From positions 620,001-684,000 of the forward strand of contig NW_026570277.1 in the NCBI RefSeq assembly GCF_019649055.1: a stretch of DNA of 64,000 nt, given 5' to 3'. Positions 34,921 to 46,626 of the stretch are shown one piece after another. Below the pieces are notes generated by a model that was not told the DNA's origin, made no database searches, and saw only the letters and a program-made list of their open reading frames with translations. How positions within the stretch are numbered: the first letter of the stretch is position 1; each line of letters opens with the position of its first letter. The position numbers and the translations under genes are program-made. The stretch is from Paramacrobiotus metropolitanus (lineage: Eukaryota; Tardigrada; Eutardigrada; Parachela; Macrobiotidae).

Positions 34921-37833
34921 CATAGTGTACGATTAAAAAACACACTGTACAAATAAAAAACTTAAATACCTTACTAATTACGTATATGTACATATGTACA
35001 AGTAAAAAAGCGCGCGCTGTTAGCAGCGCCACCACACCTGAGCGTGCGTGTACGGTGTATGTGTAACTGACGCACAAAGGCTTCTGTCTTGGCTAGCGTC
35101 TTGAAGACGCTATGCACACGGCGTAGTTTGGCCAACGCCATATCTTGGCTCCTCAAAAATTCTAAAAATATTAGAATTTACATTTGCGAAAACCCCAACG
35201 TTTTCCCGTCATCCCGCCGTACTACTCCTTCGATTTTTGTCCTTCTGCTAAGGACAGTGTACGAGTGTGTGTTTTTTCGCGCCTCGGTTGGTTTTTTCGC
35301 GGAATCCGTTGATTCAGGCACTCAAACGTGCCAGTTTGTTTGGAGATCTGCTGCGTCAGCACTGTGGTCCCGTATCGTCTCTCCGCGCGTGTTGTCGCTC
35401 AAGTAAGTACTTTGTACTTCTTAAATAATTATAAAAATATTTTAAAATGTGTGCGGTTTGTTTTTTTTCGTACAATTGTACGACTGTACAGTGTTTTGGC
35501 ACTGATATCTGCGTTATTTTGCAGATTCCCAGTGTGCGCACCGTCCACCTGCACTGTGTTGCCGTAGTTCAGCTCAGCGTAAGTGCGAAATTTTATAAAA
35601 ATAATTATAAAATATAAAAGCGCGCTTCCCTACGGTTTTTTGTGCCAGATGTGGAAATGCACAGAGGCAATGGTGCTGATATCTGCGACTGTTTTACAGG
35701 TATCGCGCCAGCTTTCCCCATCGTCAGCGCAGCACACCCACTGACATTTCCACGTTATCCACAGACTGTAAGTGTAGATAATTTAAATTAAAATAAAACG
35801 ACCGAGACTACGGCATATTTCGGACAGTTTTGTTCGAAGTGTGTGTGGCAAATAAGCGAAAGTTCATTTTTTACTAAAAAATACTCCGCAAACACGTGTT
35901 TCTCTGTTCGAATCTGTTGCTAATGGTTTATTAGCACTGAACGTGTCTCTTGCGCGGTGTTCAGTAAATGCGCTCGGAAAATCAAAAATATAAAAATAAA
36001 ATAAATAATCTATGAGAGCAAGCGTTTCTCTGTTCAGACACAATGCTGACGGATTTCTCGTACTGAATGTGTATCTACTGCGCGATCTTTATTGCTTTTT
36101 CCGAAAATCTGGAAAATTTTAAAACAAATAATTATGTGCACAGTTCTGACGATGCACCAACACCGTGTTATCGTGGTTGATTACGCTTTTAAAATTTATT
36201 TTTATTAAAAATTCCGGCGCTGCTCTTGGTTTGCAGGCGTGTATATGTTTTGGGATTTTGTTCTGTAGGAGCTTCTATCACGAGCGCTTGCTTCCCTGCT
36301 GTGCTAGCGACGTTTCCCACGCCTAATCAGTGTGCCGCACCCATCTCCCGGCACTAAACAACACCTCCGTGAGGCGCTCACGGTAAGCAATTAAAATTTC
36401 AAAATATTTTAATAAAATCAAGTAAAATTAAGTAGCTGCACCAACACCGTGTTACCGTAATTTCTTTATCACATCTATAGAAAAATTCGTATGCTGCATG
36501 TCATACACACTACGTACTGTACATCATTTACGTACTGTACATCATGTGTATTTTGCGTTAGTACGTATAAAATATCTGGTTTTCGCGCTGTACCAACACC
36601 GTGTTGCCGTAATTGACTGCTCTTTTAATAAATATATTTTATATAATATTAATTCAGTGTTGTTGTACGGTCTTTTGTATCCGTATATATGCACACTTTT
36701 TATTGCTAATAATATTTCGCTAAATTAATAAGCGCTCTTTTATCACAGATTTGCCCATTATGACGTGCGGTTTTATTTCCGTACCATTTGGACGCCGCGA
36801 ACTGGCCATACCGACAGTAGTAAGTTTAAATAAATAAAGAAAAATCTAGGAATAGTGTTATGCGCTATCGTGTGCTTGTGGTGTACGTGCCTGTGTGTTT
36901 GCTCGCAATAATTGCGCTGAATAATTTCAATAAATTATTATAACAATATAGCAAAATACTAATGTTAAGGGTAAAATATTAAAGTAATTCCCAAATAAGT
37001 GCGATACATTTACCCGTTCACAAAATCATTTAATGCCAACTAAATTTCAATGGCAAAGCTGACGTGCGCTATTAATACATGCTATTCAATACTGCATACC
37101 GGTGTTACAGATACAATTATTCAGTATTGTATGTACGCTTATACGTTTATAATATCGAGTGTTTTAACAAAATGCTGCAATAATAACCGAATTTTTCTAA
37201 TTTTTCATTTTATTTTTATTACATCGTTTCAACATTCGTAATATTATTCCCATCTTTTTAAATTTATCGAACCGTCATTATTTATGCGTACATGCAAGTG
37301 CAACTAATTATGTGCGTGTTGCTTGTGAATGCTTTATCTGTTTACGTGTTCTGTGTACAGTGTACATCTCTTGATTGTGCAGTGTGGCGTATTTATTCAT
37401 GACAGCATATTAGTATTGTAAAATACATACAATACAGCGCGCATAAGTACAGTGATAATCATACAAGTATTTAAGCACATTAATATAAGCATTGTTAGCG
37501 CATCTACAGTAATTATTTTCATCTTCAGCACAAGAGCGTTGATCAGTTTACAGTCAAATTTTATATCATTTCTTCAAACAGATTAGTACAAATACTGTCG
37601 CAGCGAATTAGCTGAGTTACTCGAGTGTAAAGTTTTTAACGGTTTTCTTTTGTGCGTTGATCTGTCGGTATCCCGCAGAGATAAGTAGGATTAAGTGCTA
37701 CGATGGCAGCATAGCTCTTATTTATTGTCAGCTGCGCTTTTTCATCTCCTTTATCGCTTTGATAATTTGAATAACTGTTTTCCTTTGTTGCATATGCAGT
37801 GTACTTGAAAAAACTGAAAAAATCCATAAAATT
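34921..37833. other. Polinton 5' non-coding leader with a chain of splice-like sites
   Basis: Nearly 3 kb with no gene. Strong donor-like GTAAG sites at 35403, 35579, 35768, 36383 and 36820 alternate with pyrimidine-AG acceptor-like sites ending at 35524, 35699, 36268 and 36748, outlining GC-richer blocks of about 55-115 nt. The motif AACACCGTGTT recurs at 36159, 36443 and 36595, each time after GCACCA or GTACCA. Confidence 0.45.
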
Positions 37834-37910
37834 AAAACTTCGATTTTGGTAAGCAACTTCGATTTTACGTGATATGTTGCATCATAAATGCATACCAAAT
37901 TCGAAATTTT
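37834..37910. repeat. 77-bp hairpin element, copy 1
   Basis: Arms are AACTTCGATTTTGGT and ACCAAATTCGAAATT. GT follows the left arm core and a T-tract with AG follows the right arm, directly before the ATG at 37928. Confidence 0.75.
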
Positions 37911-37927
37911 TTCAAAATTTTTTTTAG

Positions 37928-38482
37928 ATGAATGTGTTTGAAGAGTATCAGAAGCGTCATTCAGAGTATCTTAACGAGACCGATCGTGAACTAGTTGATC
38001 GTATGGAGACGTTTTATGGTGGGAATCGACGTGCATATATGCGATCCCGCAGCCTACCACCGGATGCACGCGATAGTGCATCTTCCGACGTTCTGGAAGA
38101 GTACGACTTCGATCAGGAGTTTATTGAGCAAGGATTTCGCCTTTCCCATGAAGCCGATTTTGACGAATATGGTAACGCGTTGTTACCAGATCTGGCAGTT
38201 CCAGTTGATTACGGGAGAGTTATCCCGTCTGATTTGGTAGCGAGCGATGCAGTACGGGCGCTGTTAATTAAGCTAATTAAGAAGTCCAAGTATTTCTGCG
38301 CATCGAATGCAAAAGATTTCTACAAACACAAATCCAATATGCGCATTGCCAAGAAAATTGTTGAATGTCTGATATCTGAATACGGGAAAATTAACGCCCA
38401 TAAGGCGTCTGCTGTTGTTAAGTACGTAGCCGAACTGGGTGGTATGAAAAAGGAAATGCTGTTGAAAAATATTAAAGGTTGA
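37928..38482 (+). CDS. Polinton ORF of unknown function, 184 residues
   Basis: An open frame starting at an ATG directly after the copy 1 hairpin and AG. The N-terminal half is acidic; the C-terminal half is Lys-rich and helical (LIKLIKKSKYF, RIAKKIVECLISEYG). It resembles no family I know; Polintons often carry lineage-specific ORFs here. It might be a nucleic-acid-binding or structural protein, but that is only a guess. Confidence 0.6.
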   Translation: MNVFEEYQKRHSEYLNETDRELVDRMETFYGGNRRAYMRSRSLPPDARDSASSDVLEEYDFDQEFIEQGFRLSHEADFDEYGNALLPDLAVPVDYGRVIPSDLVASDAVRALLIKLIKKSKYFCASNAKDFYKHKSNMRIAKKIVECLISEYGKINAHKASAVVKYVAELGGMKKEMLLKNIKG

Positions 38483-38837
38483 TGTGCAATGTCCCGCTGT
38501 GAACGTTGCGCTTATCCACAAAATAATACAATATATCAATTTCAAGGGCAGCTGCATTTATGCGCTTGCCATTTGTAGGCGTACTCGGTGGTGACTCAGA
38601 TTTGAAAGCGACCAATCTCATGAATGCATCAGTAACCTAGTGGCACATACACACAGTAACAAATACAGTCAAGCACGGAACATGTGGACAATGTCCACGC
38701 ATAAATTGTCAAAATTCATTTAACGTTCAACAAGGATCTAAACTTTTATTTCGTCGGTTCCAACCGTGTTTAGCTTTAAAGTGTTATACTCGCATGTTGT
38801 TCTATTTGCTTTCTTGAGATATGTCAAGTTTTAAGCT

Positions 38838-39707
38838 ATGGCCCGGCCGAAACAATCCCGCCCTCGAACTGCAAAGGACACTTTGCACTTCCGGGCGTTG
38901 GTTAACTCTACGCTGCACGACTATCTACTTCCCACACCGGAAGAGATGTCGAGCTGCTGCGGGTTATACTACAAGCTGTTTTATCCACAAGAGGAACAGC
39001 TGCACGGCGCTTTCTCCAAAGAGCGCTCAGTCCTTATGTTGTTCGGTAGTCCTAAGTCACCGCTCTGCTTCTCGCTGAGTTTCTACCAGGAATTCGAGGA
39101 GACTGTGTTCCAGACCGGCTTCGATCGTCTTACTCATTCCATTAACGATTGTTTTGTCCATCTTGTACCCATCCGTCCTGACGACAGCCCTGTCTATGCT
39201 GAAGTTGTTACGGCGCAGCAGTTCGGCTATCTGTTAAAGTACTACACAGAATTCAACCGGATTGTGCTCGATCCATTGAACTATCAACGTATCACCGCGA
39301 TTCTCGGACCGGCACCAAAGAAGCAGGAGTATCCGCCGTATGGCATGTTCGGATGTGACGTGTGGACTGTGGATAATCAAGTCCCGACCGTCAACAGCAA
39401 CGCTGACATGTACGATCCCATTCACGCCCTAGAACCGACCCTGAATTTCCTAGACGACAAAGAAATGGATGTCATCTTAAAAGACCTGGCCAGCGACGGT
39501 GAAAATAAAGAAAACCAGCTCGATGTATACGTGCAGACCGGATGTGGACAAGTTTTGGACACGCCGCCTACTTCTCCCAAACGACGGCAGGCACCGAATG
39601 CGCCCGAGAAGTCCAAACGTCGTCGGTTTGTGCAGTCAAAGCTTACTCAGCCATTCATCCCTCATCCGAATGCCAAATATCCAAACTTGGGTGAGTTAAT
39701 TTATTAA
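38838..39707 (+). CDS. Polinton ORF of unknown function, 289 residues
   Basis: A single open frame from ATG 38838. It has a basic N-terminus (MARPKQSRPRTAKD), a globular middle rich in aromatic residues, and an acidic then basic tail with TPPTSPKRR and KSKRRR, which looks like a nuclear localisation signal. The end, QSKLTQPFIPHP, loosely recalls a PCNA-binding PIP box but lacks the paired aromatic residues. Function unknown; association with replication is speculative. Confidence 0.6.
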   Translation: MARPKQSRPRTAKDTLHFRALVNSTLHDYLLPTPEEMSSCCGLYYKLFYPQEEQLHGAFSKERSVLMLFGSPKSPLCFSLSFYQEFEETVFQTGFDRLTHSINDCFVHLVPIRPDDSPVYAEVVTAQQFGYLLKYYTEFNRIVLDPLNYQRITAILGPAPKKQEYPPYGMFGCDVWTVDNQVPTVNSNADMYDPIHALEPTLNFLDDKEMDVILKDLASDGENKENQLDVYVQTGCGQVLDTPPTSPKRRQAPNAPEKSKRRRFVQSKLTQPFIPHPNAKYPNLGELIY

Positions 39708-39751
39708 TTCAGTCGCACAGGATAAAATCATTAGCTTACATTCATGAAAAT

Positions 39752-39828
39752 AAAAAATTCGATTTTGGTACTCAACTTGATTTTAACACGCACTGTGCGG
39801 CGCCGGTGCTAACCAAAATCGATTTTTT
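39752..39828. repeat. 77-bp hairpin element, copy 2
   Basis: Arms are AAAAATTCGATTTTGGT and ACCAAAATCGATTTTT, with GT inside the left arm end and TTTTTTAG at the right edge. Confidence 0.8.
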
Positions 39829-40397
39829 AGTGCACCATCAGCTGCATGCGTCTAACACCTATCCGGCTACTCAGTGCAGTGCATACGACTCTTCGTCTGC
39901 TGCCGGCGGGTTTTTTGGGCAGCCGCGCAGCGATTGTGCCGCATCAGGTTCGGGATACGTTAATCGGAACGGCACCTACCTTCCCGCGCAGCAAGTTCCG
40001 CAGTACGCTATAGAACCAAGTGGTGGTGGCTTCCGATCGGCATCTGATGTATACGGTAAGATGCGGTACTGTAGAATCTTACTGTTAAAGTCGTACAGTC
40101 GTGGCTGCATTGGTAGATGGGAACCGTTATACTGGTTCTCCAGTCCTTGTGGAATACCAGCAACCGCCGATGTACCAGAATCAGCCATCACGTGTAGATC
40201 ATCTGCAACAGCAGCGTCAGCAAATGGAGCATCGGTTTATGCAAGATTTCGTCAACAACGTTCCTTCAACGCACTATGATCAGCTGAATATGGCACCACC
40301 GACGCCTGTCAGTTTCCGTCCGCAGACGCAGTACGGTACTGGGTACTACGACGGTCCTGCGCCGATTGTTCGTCAAAATGCATTTCGATATCCTTAG
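39806..40397 (+). pseudogene. Polinton Gln/Pro/Tyr-rich ORF, interrupted
   Basis: Low-complexity coding segments rich in Gln, Pro, Tyr and Ser (for example LPAQQVPQY and HLQQQRQQMEHRF). The region is open in more than one frame, so this copy appears broken at least once. No known domain; perhaps a disordered structural or scaffold protein of this Polinton lineage. Confidence 0.4.
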
Positions 40398-42584
40398 TAA
40401 GTTAGATCACTGGTCTGAAATCATTTTTTGTTTCAGTAATCATTGCATGAAGTTTCATTCATAATTATCGCTCTTCCACAGAAACATTGTTATTGCATGC
40501 GATTTTCCATTCCTGTTAGTTCTTATATCATTTAACAATCAATTATTCTCCAGTTTGCTGCATGTTATCTCGAAATTGTTGTCAAAAAATTTCACAAGGC
40601 TGTTCGCTCATCGATTATCAATAAATTCATTTCATCAAATTTAACAAAGAAATAATTATTATTGTAGTTATCCATTCAAAATTAACCCTGCAAGTCATCA
40701 CATCACCCATGCACCACAATTTCATACGGTTGAAGATTCCTTTACTATCTACAACCACGATCCGCTCGATCCAAATGACCTGCTTCATGCATTGTATCAG
40801 CTCAAGATTTTTTTCGGTTTTCTTCTCGACTACCTGTACAAGCGCCACAACGTGTATCCGTCCGATAGAGTACGGCTGATTTTCGAGCATCACAGTTTTC
40901 CGGATCGCGCCATATCCAGTAAGGTATTACCAGCACGAGAATTAACTCCAGATTACCTCGTGCACACGATTGAAAGAGTTATGCGAAGCGGAAACGCTTA
41001 TTTCCTGTTTGATCAAGCGCTTCGCTGTACGTTTGTTCACTGTCGAGACACAGTCGGATATGGTACGCGCTCGATTAAAAAGAACAGAATATCTTTCAAA
41101 ATAACTGAGTACCTCGAACAGCGACAGTGTGTTGTTGTTATTCGACCGTCGGTTCTCCATGATCCAAACAACGAATTGTGTTGCTCACGTGCAATCGCTG
41201 TTTGCCTAGCGCACGCCTTGAAGTACAGAACCTATCAGAACATATGCAGATCTGACCGAAAAGCTCAGCATACATTGGCTCAGAAGCTGCGTTGGGAAGC
41301 AAGAGTTCCGCTTGGCCCTTGTGGTTTCGATGAGCTCGACAAATTTGCTCGCGTACTGCGGGAAAAGTACGACTGCCAACTTCGTGTCATTGATGCTGAT
41401 CTCCAGTTTGCCGAGTCTTACGACTCCCCTTATTGCAAGAATCTCGTCATGTTGATCTTTCATAACAATCATTTTGATGCCGTCGTTAAACCACATACGC
41501 TACTGGGATTTACTGGCCGTTGCGATATCTGCGGTAGCTTTTACAGTGATAAGCGCAGGCATCGATGCTTTGGCGTCTGTCATATGTGCACTCAGATTGG
41601 ATGTGTCAGTAAATATAGTCCTTTGGAACCGGATGGACGCTTTTGTGGTGACTGCTGTCGATCGTTTCGATCCATTCGATGCTTCGAGAATCACAAGACG
41701 AAGAATGGTTACAGAACTGGTACACGGACGGTATGTGAAGTCTGGCGCCGTTGTAAAGATTGTAAGGGTTACGTCAGCAATCCAAACAGCAACCTGTGTT
41801 CTGATCCACATCAATGTTACACCCACCTGTGTACGAACTGCAAAGAATTTGTACCAACTGGGCACCTCTGTTACATTCTTTCTGGGGAAAAGGCCAAGAA
41901 GGTAAAGCCAAAGAAAAAAGTTGCCAAAGCAATCATTTTGGATTCTGACGATGGTTCCGACGATGACACCGACGAGGAACAAGAATCATCGGAGACCGAT
42001 AGCACACTCGAAGGATCCAGTTCAACGACATCGTCCATTGAAGAACAGCGCCTGAGTGAAAGTGCAAGTGAAAGTGGATCAAGTGCTTCAATTGATGAAA
42101 CTGCCATGGCAAGAAAGCCATCGAAATTTACAAGCAAGAAATTTGTTTTGATTTTGAGGCCGGATTGGATAGCAGTCGTTACCACTATCCGAACATGGCG
42201 GCCTTGATGTGCCTTGACGACGATTCGTTTGTTATGCGTTTCCGTGGCCGTGCCTGTGCGGATGATATGTTAAGTTGGATTTTCAAAAACACACGTCAGT
42301 GTACATTCCTATCGCACAACGGGCGGAAATACGACAACTACTTTATACTGAAATCCCTCGAAAGTCAAGGACATTATGTTACAAAGATTCAAGATGGTGC
42401 TAGTTTAACACTCGTCAAAATTCCAGGAATCAACGCACGGTTTGTGGATACGTTATCATTCATGCCGCGGTCCTTAGCCGAGCTCCCAAAGACCTGGGAA
42501 TAAGTCATCTAGTGCTAAAAGGGTTTTTCCGTACACCTTCAACATTCCTGAAAACGAAAATTATGTTGGCTGGATACCAGGTAC

Positions 42585-42661
42585 AAAAAATTCGAATTTG
42601 GTCTGCATCAGAGTTTTTCGTAGGTATCCAATACAGTACTGCCTACCAAAATCGAATTTTT
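42585..42661. repeat. 77-bp hairpin element, copy 3, inside the polymerase gene
   Basis: Arms are AAAAAATTCGAATTTGGT and ACCAAAATCGAATTTTT. GTAC abuts the left edge and GCAG the right edge, so the element could be removed as an intron. Confidence 0.8.
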
Positions 42662-44090
42662 GCAGATAAGCAGTATTTCGACATGGAGCGTATGTCTGCC
42701 AAGAAGAAACAAGAGTTCGAGGCCTGGTACAATGAAGCCAAAGAAATTCATGGTGACACCTACAACCTGATGGATGAATGTGAGAAGTATTGCGTCAATG
42801 ATGTTCTGGTTCTCCGCGAGTGCTGCAAAATTACGCGAGCTTCATTCGAGAAGCAGTTTCCGGGTCTGGATCCATTTGATGAACCTACAAGTCCGTCTGC
42901 TGTGATCAAAGCGTTTCAAGTGCACTACCTTCAGGCTGATACCATTGGTATACCACCACCAGGCGGATACGGAAGTACCCAGAATCAAAGCACGAAAGCG
43001 CTACTTTGGATTTCCGACCGTGCTCGTCGGCTCGACGAGCCGATCCAAACAGTTAGGTCTGCGGAAGGTGAGAAGTATTTCGGAAGGATACCTGTCGACG
43101 GGTGGTGCGCTGCAACAAGAACAGCCTACCAGTTCTACGGTTGTTTCTGGCATGGATGCCCCAAATGCTTTCCAAACCCGAAGAAAGTTAACACGGTGAG
43201 AATGAAGACCTTTGGCACACTTCGTGAAGAAGTCGCGCAAAGCGAAGCATACCTTAATAACTTTGCTCGCACTGTTACGGATCCATACGCGGACGTTCCT
43301 GTAATATTGACAACAATTTGGGAGTGCGAGTACGATGAAAAGCTGAAAGCTGGCGAGATCGTAGCAGAGCCGAATTTCCGACCGCGTTTAAATGTGCGTG
43401 ACTACTTGTTTGGAGGTCGGACAGACATTTTTTGCATGTACAAAGAAATCCTGAAGGATCCAAAGGAAAAGTCTTGGATTTTATTTCACTGTATCCGTCC
43501 ATTATGGTCTTCGACCAGTATCCTGTTGGCCATCCTGAGATCCGATTCACTAACTTCCACAAACCGGGCGAGCCTTTTAACATTAAAGATTGGTTTGGAG
43601 TTGTGTATTGCGAAGTATGGCCACCGTATGATTTATTCATACCTACTCTCCCGCTCCGATTGGCTGATGGTCGTACGGTGTACACATTATGTCGTACGTG
43701 TTCTGAAGAATTGAACATCGCAAAGCCGTGCACCCATGATTATCGACAACGGGCATTCGAAGGGGCTTGGACTACACCGCTTCTGGAGCAGGCAGTTGAA
43801 GACGGCTACATCATTCGTCGCGTTTTGAGATTCACCATTTTCCTAACAGCAGTAAATATAACCCGGAAAGCAAAACCGGCGGCGTATTTGCCAAATTTAT
43901 TTTGGATCTCATTCGTACGAAAATAGTTACAAGTGACTTTCCCGCACATGTTATCACTGATGAACAGAAGCAAGAGTTCTGCAGGAAATATGAAGAAGTT
44001 TTGGGAATTATTTTCACCCCCGACGAAGTTACCAACAATCCGGGGATGCGCGCGGCAGCTAAAACGTTTGTCAACCAAGTCTGGGGAAGG

Positions 44091-44143
44091 TAAGAAATGT
44101 GAATTAAGAATGTTAAACATTTCTTAATTCATATTTCTTAATA
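44091..44143. repeat. Short palindrome with GT and AG edges in the polymerase gene
   Basis: TAAGAAATGTGAATTAAGAA pairs with its near-perfect inverse TTTCTTAATTCATATTTC, preceded by G and followed by TTAATAG. The arm sequence differs from the 77-bp family but the design (inverted repeat with intron-like edges) is the same. Confidence 0.6.
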
Positions 44144-45051
44144 GATTTGTTATGAAAGCCGTGTACCGCCAAAATACGTACTGCCGAACGTACAAGGAAA
44201 TGAAGGACATCGTTTTCAACAGTCGTTATATTACCAACGACATTCGTATGGTCAACGATGGAAAGTGTATCGATGTGACGTACGAAGAGAAAGCCGCATG
44301 GGTATGAAATGTGCAAAGGGTTTTTATTAGCATTCCCGATTGAGTTATCATTTCAAATTTGTGCACAGGTTGCGCCTAACAAGCGAACAAATCCGTACAT
44401 TGGTAAATTTACCACCGAGTACGGCCAACTCAAACTCCTTAAAGCTTTACGGCTTGTTGGTGATCGTTTGCTCTACTGTGACACGGATTCCGTGATGTTC
44501 GTGAGCACCCCGGGCGAGCCAGATCCTCCTACAGGCGATCTACTAGGCGATTTGTCCGATGACCTCGGCGGTGAGCATTTCGTGGAGTGGGCTGCACTGG
44601 CAAAGAAAACCTACTGTCAGCTCCTCAGCAGTGGAGAACAGCGTATAAAGTGTAAAGGGATTCCTAAGTCTGACGGGTTGAAGGAACGGGTCAACATTGG
44701 TGTTCTGAAGTCTATGATGTTCGGGACAGGGCCGTCCCAAGTTACTGCATGCGAAAGTATAACATTCAAAAGAATACAGATAACTTGACAATACAGACAG
44801 TGCCTCTTGTTCGCCGTATAGGCTGTACGTTTACCAGTCGTGCTATTGGTCGTGATTTTGTGACGTATCCGCTTGGTTATCATGGTATCCCTTTTCCTAG
44901 TATCGGCTCACTTGAATTTGAAGTTGTAAATCAGTTGCTTGAACGTTTCAATCCTGCAATGCTGACTGAGGACGTTGATGGGGAAGAATATTTTGTGCAT
45001 GAATAGCTGCTAAATTTCATTGTTCTTGTCTAACACTGTACGCTTGTAATC

Positions 45052-45519
45052 ATGTCGTCTCTGAAATCGAACAATTATGGGAAATTAAAATACGAGTTGA
45101 TTACGGGGTTGTGTGTCGCTTGCGATCAGCGTCTGGATGTCTGTTGCGATAAACAAATCATTTTTAAGAGATGCACTGCTGCGTTTAAATATCTGTTCAG
45201 CTTTCTCATCAATTGTCAGTTTTTGAAAAGCGAACGTATGTGTTGCCGCGGATGTTATCGTATCGACGATCAGCATACTTGTGGCAATCGTGTCGACGAT
45301 CATTGCTATAAGTCTGCTCACTTCTATGAAATTGCAAACTCCGTTGACAAGCGATTACTGCGTGAGTTGTTTATTCTTGTTGTGGAACAGTATACCGGGA
45401 AATCTGTTCAAGTCTGCGACTGCATAATGTTCTATAAGTCATTAACTGTGTGGAGATCCCAAATTCGAAAGCAGTTTCTAGATGGCACTATTCCCAAGGG
45501 GTTGATAAGCGTCTGCTAA
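45052..45519 (+). CDS. Polinton cysteine-rich ORF, 155 residues
   Basis: Open frame between the polymerase and integrase with about fifteen Cys, including CVACDQRLDVCC, CCRGCY and CGNRVDDHC, suggesting zinc binding. No family recognised. It lies 9 bp before the integrase start and may be co-expressed with it. Confidence 0.5.
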   Translation: MSSLKSNNYGKLKYELITGLCVACDQRLDVCCDKQIIFKRCTAAFKYLFSFLINCQFLKSERMCCRGCYRIDDQHTCGNRVDDHCYKSAHFYEIANSVDKRLLRELFILVVEQYTGKSVQVCDCIMFYKSLTVWRSQIRKQFLDGTIPKGLISVC

Positions 45520-45528
45520 AGATTATTC

Positions 45529-46626
45529 ATGGAAAACTTGCTGAGAAGAATTTATTTTGACGTGGCGTCGCCGGGTGGTTACGGTGGAATACAAGCATTG
45601 CACCGAGAGGCCAGCAAGCAGAGCAATATAAAATTGTCGACGGACACCGTGAAAGAGTTCCTGCGCAAACAGCCGGCCTACACGCTACATAAACCAGTTC
45701 GCAAACACTTTCCTCGTCTCAATTTTGTTGTTTCCGGTCCTAACGAACAGTTCCAAGCGGACTTAATAGACTACAGTGCGTATGTATCTGTTAATGATGG
45801 GTATAATTTTTTGTTAGTCGTGGAAGATTGTTTTACTCGGTATGCATGGGTGGAACCGATTAAGCGGAAGACTGCCTCTGAAGTACGTGATGCTTTACAA
45901 GTAATATTTAATCGTTGTGGACCGTTTCCAAAAAAATTCCAAACCGATCTGGGAACCGAATTTTATAATACTGATGTCAAGTCTTTGTTAAATCAGCATC
46001 AAATTCTTCATTTCTCTACTAATAATGCAGAAATTAAAGCTGGCCAAGTTGAACGTCTGAATCGCACCTTATCGACTAGATTGTTCCGTTATTTTACGCA
46101 TAATCGAACGAAAAGATGGATTGATGTAATTCAGAAACTCGTGGACGCATACAACAACAGCCCACATAGAAGTTTAGGATACCATAAGCCATCAGAAATA
46201 ACGGCTGAAAATGCAGAAGAATTTCACAAGATCATTTACAAGGACAAAATCAAATATGCACACAAGAAACTAAGCACGGAAATTCCAAAATTAGGAGATT
46301 TTGTGCGTCTGTCTTTGAAGAAGACGGCAATGGAAAAAGGATATACTCCAGGGTGGTCAATAGAAATTTACAAAGTTAAAGCTGTTGAAGCCCATGATGG
46401 CATAACCATGTTCCGAGTGGAAGATTTGAAACGTGAAATGTTAGAAGGACGATTTTACGTTTGGGAACTGCAGAAAGTCCCAAAAAATACACCAGAGACT
46501 GCTGAAATTGCTGTTTTATCTAAGAAAGGCAACAAAGTTTTGATACGTTTTGTTGGCTGGAATAAAAAGTTCGACAAATGGATCACTTTAAGTCAACTTA
46601 AGCGGTATGGACTTCAGTTAATTTGA
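45529..46626 (+). CDS. Polinton integrase, retroviral type, looks whole
   Basis: 365 residues in one frame. The catalytic core begins with FQADLIDY (first Asp), then FQTDLGTEF (second Asp) and the Glu in AGQVERLNRT, followed by a helix with YNNSPHRSLGY: the DDE set of retroviral and Polinton integrases, which insert element ends into host DNA. The C-terminus (VLIRFVGWNKKFDKWI) is a chromo-like domain that may bind histone marks. It is the best-preserved gene of the element. Confidence 0.9.
   Translation: MENLLRRIYFDVASPGGYGGIQALHREASKQSNIKLSTDTVKEFLRKQPAYTLHKPVRKHFPRLNFVVSGPNEQFQADLIDYSAYVSVNDGYNFLLVVEDCFTRYAWVEPIKRKTASEVRDALQVIFNRCGPFPKKFQTDLGTEFYNTDVKSLLNQHQILHFSTNNAEIKAGQVERLNRTLSTRLFRYFTHNRTKRWIDVIQKLVDAYNNSPHRSLGYHKPSEITAENAEEFHKIIYKDKIKYAHKKLSTEIPKLGDFVRLSLKKTAMEKGYTPGWSIEIYKVKAVEAHDGITMFRVEDLKREMLEGRFYVWELQKVPKNTPETAEIAVLSKKGNKVLIRFVGWNKKFDKWITLSQLKRYGLQLI

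Larger units (their letters stand above)
40660..45006 (+). pseudogene. Polinton protein-primed family B DNA polymerase (PolB), interrupted
   Basis: The N-terminal region carries a dense Cys/His zinc-binding stretch (CDICGSFY, CHMCTQIGC, CKDCKGYV, CTNCKEF) and an acidic Ser-rich linker. After it come an exonuclease-like part (FLSHNGRKYDNYFIL) and polymerase motif A (SLYPSIM), motif B-like KTFVNQVWG and motif C (YCDTDSVMF). This order is typical of Polinton/adenovirus-type protein-primed polymerases, which replicate linear DNA from a terminal protein. The region is split over several reading frames (about five segments); one 77-bp hairpin and one short palindrome with GT-AG edges lie inside it and may be spliced. 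I treat the copy as broken or heavily interrupted. Confidence 0.85.

Noticed and set aside
35000-37830. Short frames in the Polinton leader
   Set aside because: None exceeds about 105 codons or shows a motif; the region looks non-coding.
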